From an uncultured Collinsella sp. (GTDB lineage Bacteria > Actinomycetota > Coriobacteriia > Coriobacteriales > Coriobacteriaceae), in contig CAJLUE010000032.1 in NCBI GenBank assembly GCA_905209765.1, positions 1-19,077 of the forward strand: a stretch of 19,077 nt of DNA. Direction: 5' to 3'. A program made the position numbers and the translations under genes. The notes beneath the pieces were generated by a model. It did no database searches. It worked only from the letters and a program-made list of their open reading frames with translations, and was not told the origin of the DNA. Numbering within the stretch: position 1 is the stretch's first letter; each line of letters opens with the position of its first letter. Of the stretch, positions 16,185 through 19,077 are shown piece after piece.

Positions 16185-16631
16185 TTATTGGACTGCGACG
16201 AACTTCTTTGGCCTGCCGGCGTGGCGTCTTTGGGCGGCGTAGCGCTCGATGCTGTCTATCGTTATCATCCGACGGCCGTCGACGAGTTCAACATCGAGTT
16301 TTCCGGCTTTGACCAGCGCGGTAATCCGCGGAGCGGAGACTTTGAGGTCCAGCGCTGCATCTTTAAATGTTCGGCACGCCGCTTCCCGAGCGTCCTCGTG
16401 GTCGATTTCGACTGAAAGGGCCACGACCTCGGCCGAGCGTTCGTACCCTGCCGGAGTCAAACCGTTGTTGAGGTCGTCGGCCAAAAACGCCATCAGCGCC
16501 TCGGTGGCATGGGTAATCGCTTCTTCGCGCGTATCGCCATCGGCAAAGGCGCCGGGAAGCTGCGGGAAGCTGGCGCAGTAACCGTCGTCTTCTTTTATGA
16601 GAACGCAGTCATAGGTAAATCGCTGCCTCAT
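16185..16631 (-). CDS. hicB: HicB-type antitoxin with excisionase-like DNA-binding tail
   Basis: 148 residues. The N-terminal half is a HicB degenerate-RNase-H fold (FTYDCVLIKEDDGYCASFPQLPGAFADGDTREEAITHATEAL), which neutralises HicA. The C-terminal half (about 85-135: TFKDAALDLKVSAPRITALVKAGKLDVELVDGRRMITIDSIERYAAQRR) reads like a winged excisionase/MerR-type helix-turn-helix rather than the ribbon-helix-helix or XRE domain common in HicB. The end HAGRPKKF resembles an AT-hook. ATG 16631 has GGAGG just upstream; the frame extends 15 codons further, without support. It follows hicA by 11 nt and would autoregulate the operator at 16854-16873. Confidence 0.88.
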   Translation of the reverse strand: MRQRFTYDCVLIKEDDGYCASFPQLPGAFADGDTREEAITHATEALMAFLADDLNNGLTPAGYERSAEVVALSVEIDHEDAREAACRTFKDAALDLKVSAPRITALVKAGKLDVELVDGRRMITIDSIERYAAQRRHAGRPKKFVAVQ

Positions 16632-16642
16632 TTTGCCTCCAA

Positions 16643-16828
16643 CTACCATCCAGCTTGGCGACGAATACTTGCCCACGTGCCCTTCTTTGGTCGATCACCA
16701 CCAGAGCCGTTCACGGTGACAACACGATCGCCAGAAACATACTTAGCATGACTACCGACTTGCGCGACCTTCACGAATCCATCGTGCTTGAGTAGGGCAA
16801 TGATTTCCCGAAAGGTAGGAGGTTGCAT
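16643..16828 (-). CDS. hicA: HicA toxin (mRNA interferase)
   Basis: 61 residues with the dsRBD-like HicA fold, a ribosome-independent mRNA endonuclease held inactive by HicB. The catalytic His is His27 in VGSHAKYV; the preceding FREIIALLKHDGF helix and the following VVTVN strand and KKGTWASIRRQAGW helix match the family. Length is typical (about 60). ATG 16828 has GAGG 8 nt upstream. It is the first gene of the hicAB operon, 68 nt downstream of the prmC stop. Confidence 0.88.
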   Translation of the reverse strand: MQPPTFREIIALLKHDGFVKVAQVGSHAKYVSGDRVVTVNGSGGDRPKKGTWASIRRQAGW

Positions 16829-16853
16829 GGGCCGACCTCTTTCAGCCGTCCTA

Positions 16854-16882
16854 ATTATAAACTACTTTATAATTTTTGTTAA
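16854..16882 (-). promoter_or_regulatory. hicAB promoter with overlapping palindromic operator
   Basis: On the minus strand TTAACA (16877-16882) and TATAAT (16854-16859) are spaced by exactly 17 nt, a near-perfect sigma-70-type promoter. ATTATAAA-N4-TTTATAAT (16854-16873), a perfect 8-bp dyad, covers the -10 and spacer, an ideal place for HicAB autorepression. The local sequence is very AT-rich against a GC-rich background. Confidence 0.85.
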
Positions 16883-16896
16883 CCAGTTAATAAATA

Positions 16897-18147
16897 TTAC
16901 TGGCGCTGCTTGGGCTCGGTGACGATGGCTCGGACGATACGGGGACGATCGGTGAGGTCGTGGACGATGCGCACGTCCGACAGACCCGCTTGACGACAGA
17001 GCTCGGCCGCGGCATCGAGGGCGCCCTCGTAGAGCTCGCAGGCAAACAGGCCGCCGGCGCGCAGCATGTAAGGCGCCGCATTGAGCAGGCGGCGGAAGAT
17101 ATCGAGGCCGTCGGCGCCGCCCTCGAGCGCCAGGTCGGGCTCAAAGTCCTTGACCTCGTGCGGCAGCGAGCGCATGACGCCAGTCGGGATGTAAGGTGGG
17201 TTGGAGACGAGCACATCAAAGGTGCCCCACTCTTCGCGGGGAATGGAACTCACCAGGTTGGTGAGGCTAAAGGCAACCTCATCTGCCGTGAGGCCGAGGG
17301 CGTCGCGGTTTTTGGTAGCAAGGTCGATGGCGCGCGGCTCGATATCGGTAGCAGTGCAGGTGACGTGGCCGCGGCGCTCCCAGGCAAGGGAGAGCGAAAT
17401 GCAGCCCGTGCCGCAGCCGACCTCGAGAACGCGGGCAGTGCAGGGCTCGGTTGGGGCAGGCGCAGCGGCATCCTGAGCTAAAGCCGTCTCCTGGCCGGCA
17501 CCCTCGATGGCGATGCCGTATTCGTCGAGCTCGGACTCGGCGGCTTCCGCGGCTTCGGCTTCTGCTGCCTGCGCGGCGGCTTCCTCGGCCTCGCGATCGG
17601 CCAGTTCCTCGGCATAGGCACGGCTGCCCAGTACGTCGCCGCCTAGCGCCGCCTCATCGGCAGCCGTCAGGTTAGCGGCACGGCGCTCGGCGGTCGCCCG
17701 TTCGTCTGCCAGCGCAGCCTCGGCCTTGCGTGCCTCCTCGACCTCATCGTTCCAAGGCAGCTCAACACGCTGACGGGCAGCAGCCTCGGGGCTCAGCACC
17801 TCGGCATCCAGATAATTGAGGACTTCCTCGACGAGCATCTCGGTTTCGGGGCGCGGAATGAGCACACCGGGAGCGCACGCGACGTCAATCATGCGAAACT
17901 GCGTGCTGCCGGTGATGTACTGTAGCGGCTCGCCTTTGGCGCGACGAACGACGGCCGCATGCATGGTCTCGAGCTGGGCCGCGTTAAGCGTCTCGTCCAT
18001 ACGCATATATAGGTCAATACGCGCCAGGCCTGTGGCGGCGCACAGCAGCCACTCGGCAGAAAGACGGGGGTGCTCCTCGCCGCGCTCGGCCAGGTACTCC
18101 TTGGTCCACTCGAGACAACGCTTGATGGTCCAGATCTCGTTTGCCAT
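16897..18147 (-). CDS. prmC: Release-factor glutamine N5-methyltransferase with large internal insert
   Basis: 416 residues, against about 280 for the family. PrmC methylates the GGQ glutamine of release factors RF1 and RF2. The N-terminal helical domain (GEPLQYITGSTQF 72-84; VLIPRPETEMLVE 95-107) and the methyltransferase core (SAM loop VLEVGCGTGCISLSL from 240; substrate motif NPPY 316-319) are intact. Between them, about 112-237, is an insert rich in Ala and Glu (REAEEAAAQAAEAEAAEAAE), probably helical or coiled-coil and acidic, ending in a loose Pro/Ala stretch. Start is ATG 18147 (GGGGAGG upstream); a longer frame exists without family support. prfA, its usual upstream neighbour, is not adjacent; an AT-rich gap and an IS110 element lie there. 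Confidence 0.93.
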   Translation of the reverse strand: MANEIWTIKRCLEWTKEYLAERGEEHPRLSAEWLLCAATGLARIDLYMRMDETLNAAQLETMHAAVVRRAKGEPLQYITGSTQFRMIDVACAPGVLIPRPETEMLVEEVLNYLDAEVLSPEAAARQRVELPWNDEVEEARKAEAALADERATAERRAANLTAADEAALGGDVLGSRAYAEELADREAEEAAAQAAEAEAAEAAESELDEYGIAIEGAGQETALAQDAAAPAPTEPCTARVLEVGCGTGCISLSLAWERRGHVTCTATDIEPRAIDLATKNRDALGLTADEVAFSLTNLVSSIPREEWGTFDVLVSNPPYIPTGVMRSLPHEVKDFEPDLALEGGADGLDIFRRLLNAAPYMLRAGGLFACELYEGALDAAAELCRQAGLSDVRIVHDLTDRPRIVRAIVTEPKQRQ

Positions 18148-18322
18148 GGGGCCCTCCCCTCTTAAGCGCCGGACGGCGCGCGAATGTCGGAGCAGATTGT
18201 ACGCGAGGGTGGCACGCGGCAAGAGACAATTGGAAGCGATTATCGAGAATCAGCCCAGAATTTTGCTTGGAGCCCGCCTAGAGTGTTCATTCGTCGACGT
18301 CTAAATCTGCATTCGTCAAGCT

Positions 18323-18374
18323 TTTGGCAAGGTTGACCCAAAACTGACCAATATCTAACCAAGAACTTGCCAAA
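18323..18374. repeat. 9-bp inverted repeat
   Basis: TTTGGCAAG (18323-18331) and CTTGCCAAA (18366-18374) are exact inverted copies 34 bp apart. The interval also contains two TGACC words. Possibly operator half-sites for a regulator of prmC, or an element end; unknown. Confidence 0.45.
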
Positions 18375-18379
18375 TCACT

Positions 18380-18412
18380 TGACGCGCGACGCATCAAAAA
18401 ATGACACGCGAC
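18380..18412. repeat. Tandem 11-bp words at 22-bp spacing
   Basis: TGACGCGCGAC (18380-18390) and TGACACGCGAC (18402-18412) differ at one base and start 22 bp apart, two helical turns. Each is preceded by ATCA within a few bases. Such phasing is typical of iterated protein-binding sites. Confidence 0.5.
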
Positions 18413-18528
18413 TTCTTGGACGATTTTTTGAGCATTATTTTTAAAAATGATAAATAACTTTAAGCAGGTAAACAACTTAATTGTTATTAAAGAAGATTGA
18501 ATAAACTCACAAAGCAATGTGCCCGACC

Positions 18529-18574
18529 TAGTCATTGGGGACGTTCTTATTTGACTAGTCGTTTAAGAACGTCC
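18529..18574. repeat. Palindromic repeat, copy 2, interrupted by the IS110 element
   Basis: The left arm (18529-18549) is the inverted complement of 2989-3009 in copy 1. The right part (18550-18574) matches 2975-2999. Together they give an 11-bp perfect dyad GGACGTTCTTA/TAAGAACGTCC around a GACTAGTC core. Copy 1 shows the right arm should continue CCAATGACTA; here it stops at 18574, where the mobile element begins. Before insertion the arms would have paired over about 21 bp. Confidence 0.8.
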
Positions 18575-18588
18575 ATTACAGTCGAAAT

Positions 18589-18790
18589 TGTCAGCCCGGG
18601 ACCGTCTCGGGCTACGATTGAGGCGCGCCCAGAACGGGCCGCCGACCGGGCGCCCGCGCACGGCCGAACGTCCCTGCCCCCGAGAGGGCCCGTTGGGTGC
18701 TGCCGGCGCGGGGCGCGCCGCCCCCGACGGCTGATAGGAAAGTGCCGGGCAGGCGCCGCGGCTGGTAATGTGAGTGCCGAGGGGGAGGCC
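18589..18790 (+). ncRNA. Candidate IS110 bridge RNA with readable guide loops
   Basis: Seen: a 5' stem-loop AGCCCG/CGGGCT (18593-18613). A first loop is closed by CCGCGC-a-CGGC (18654-18664) with GCCG-GCGCGG (18702-18711). A second loop is closed by CCCCC-ga-CGGC (18721-18731) with GCCG-a-GGGGG (18776-18785). Each loop has its own inner hairpin (18676-18689; 18744-18762). Loop 1 left strand reads GAACGTCC (18666-18673), identical to the left flank 18567-18574. Its right strand GTTGG (18692-18696) pairs with CCAAT of the intact target (one G-T). Loop 2 right strand GTAATG (18765-18770) is complementary to CATTAC at the element's left end (18574-18579). A weak -10-like TACAGT lies at 18577-18582. 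Ends are approximate; expression is inferred. Confidence 0.65.
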
Positions 18791-18792
18791 AT

Positions 18793-18816
18793 CCGGTCGA
18801 ACGACTACCGGAAGGA
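18793..18816 (+). promoter_or_regulatory. Hairpin covering the recombinase ribosome site
   Basis: CCGGT (18793-18797) pairs with ACCGG (18807-18811), whose last bases belong to the GGAAGGA ribosome site (18810-18816). It could limit recombinase translation. Short stem, so tentative. Confidence 0.35.
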
Positions 18817-18823
18817 TACCACC

Positions 18824-19077
18824 GTGAAAGCGCCATCCACCAGACCCGCGGCCGTGCTCGGCCTGGACGTCGGCAAGTCATCGCACTGGGCCTGCCTGAT
18901 CGACCGCGACGGGGAGGTGCTGGCCAGCGCCCCCGTCCGCAACAGGGAGGCCGAGCTCGACGCGCTGTTCGCCTCCGCGCCCGCCGGCACGCTCGTCGTC
19001 GTCGACCAGTTCCGCAACATAGGGTCCCTCGCCGTGAGGCGGGCCCGCGCCGCGGGGCTCGGGGTCGCCCACCTGCC
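18824..19077 (+). CDS. IS110-family DEDD recombinase (transposase), N-terminal part
   Basis: The first 84 codons are in the window; the gene continues past the edge. The GTG start has GGAAGGA seven nt upstream. The protein begins KAPSTRPAAVLGLDVGKSSHW, with the first acidic residue of the RuvC-like DEDD site in GLDVGK. It continues with ACLIDRDGEVL, PVRNREAELDALFA and GTLVVVDQFRNIGSLAVRRA, where the Asp of VVVDQ is the second acidic position. IS110 recombinases cut and join target and donor under guidance of an RNA from the same element. The gene is notably richer in GC than the AT-rich DNA to its left. The serine-containing C-terminal domain is beyond the window, so activity cannot be judged. 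Confidence 0.93.
   Translation, partial: MKAPSTRPAAVLGLDVGKSSHWACLIDRDGEVLASAPVRNREAELDALFASAPAGTLVVVDQFRNIGSLAVRRARAAGLGVAHL

Larger units (their letters stand above)
18148..18528. other. AT-rich gene-free stretch upstream of prmC
   Basis: About 380 bp without a gene I can support. An 82-codon minus frame (18287-18535) shows no recognisable motif or ribosome site and is probably chance. The part from about 18414 to 18510 is strongly AT-rich with small dyads (ATTTTTAAAAAT; TTAAT-N4-ATTAA). The prmC promoter should lie at the left part, but no convincing boxes were found. In many Gram-positives prfA would occupy this place. Confidence 0.5.
18575..19077 (+). mobile_element. IS110-family insertion sequence, left end (partial)
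   Basis: The right part runs off the window. The left boundary is set where copy 2 of the repeat departs from copy 1 (after GTCC at 18574); the exact base is uncertain by one or two because of the C-run. From the boundary to the recombinase start are about 249 bp of GC-rich non-coding DNA, which is the layout of the IS110 group (RNA upstream of the gene) rather than the IS1111 group. No terminal inverted repeat is visible, as expected. Confidence 0.8.

Noticed and set aside
18287..18535. An 82-codon minus-strand frame in the AT-rich gap
   Set aside because: No family motif, no convincing ribosome site, and its start lies inside the repeat arm; treated as chance.
18732..18743. Assignment of the left donor guide of the bridge RNA
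   Set aside because: This is where it should be, but the element's right end is outside the window, so there is nothing to compare it with; not claimed beyond a prediction.

Overview
The window looks like core chromosome of a GC-rich Gram-positive actinobacterium. My best guess is a Coriobacteriia member of the Collinsella type, inferred from protein style, GTG/TTG starts and gene order; nothing here proves the genus. Almost everything is on the minus strand. Only pepT and the insertion sequence at the right edge read on plus.

Left block (1-2863): a zinc-type homocysteine S-methyltransferase sits downstream of a short DtxR/MntR-type metal-dependent repressor. Divergent from them is peptidase T, with a perfect 18-bp palindrome between the two directions. 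Strong terminators close both sides. A gene-free gap (2864-3194) then holds a dispersed repeat and a 99-bp nested hairpin element. Next comes a murA-LCP (LytR-CpsA-Psr) cell-wall pair (3195-5726).

Central block (5740-12788): a complete F1Fo ATP synthase operon, transcribed as atpI-like, atpB, E, F, H, A, G, D, C. It has a recognisable promoter, 1-nt or 11-nt gene overlaps, one unusual structured spacer before atpE, and a strong terminator next to murA. Upstream lie upp, glpK and tsaC, then hicAB, then prmC. The backbone prmC-tsaC-...-upp-atpI-atpBEFHAGDC-murA is the order known from Bacillus subtilis. Here glpK sits between tsaC and upp, and a HicAB toxin-antitoxin cassette with its own AT-rich promoter/operator splits prmC from tsaC. 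PrmC carries an Ala/Glu-rich insert of about 125 residues.

Right edge (18148-19077): an AT-rich gene-free stretch leads to a 5'-partial-view IS110-family element (left end plus the first 84 codons of the DEDD recombinase). The element has entered one arm of a long palindromic repeat. Between its left end and the recombinase is a GC-rich non-coding stretch that I can fold into a 5' stem-loop and two guide-bearing internal loops, as in IS110 bridge RNAs. One loop spells the target repeat on both sides of the insertion point, and the other is complementary to the element's own left end. The same target exists intact at 2991-3004 (and, with one change, at 2935-2948). This readable RNA guide and its target is the most notable system in the window.
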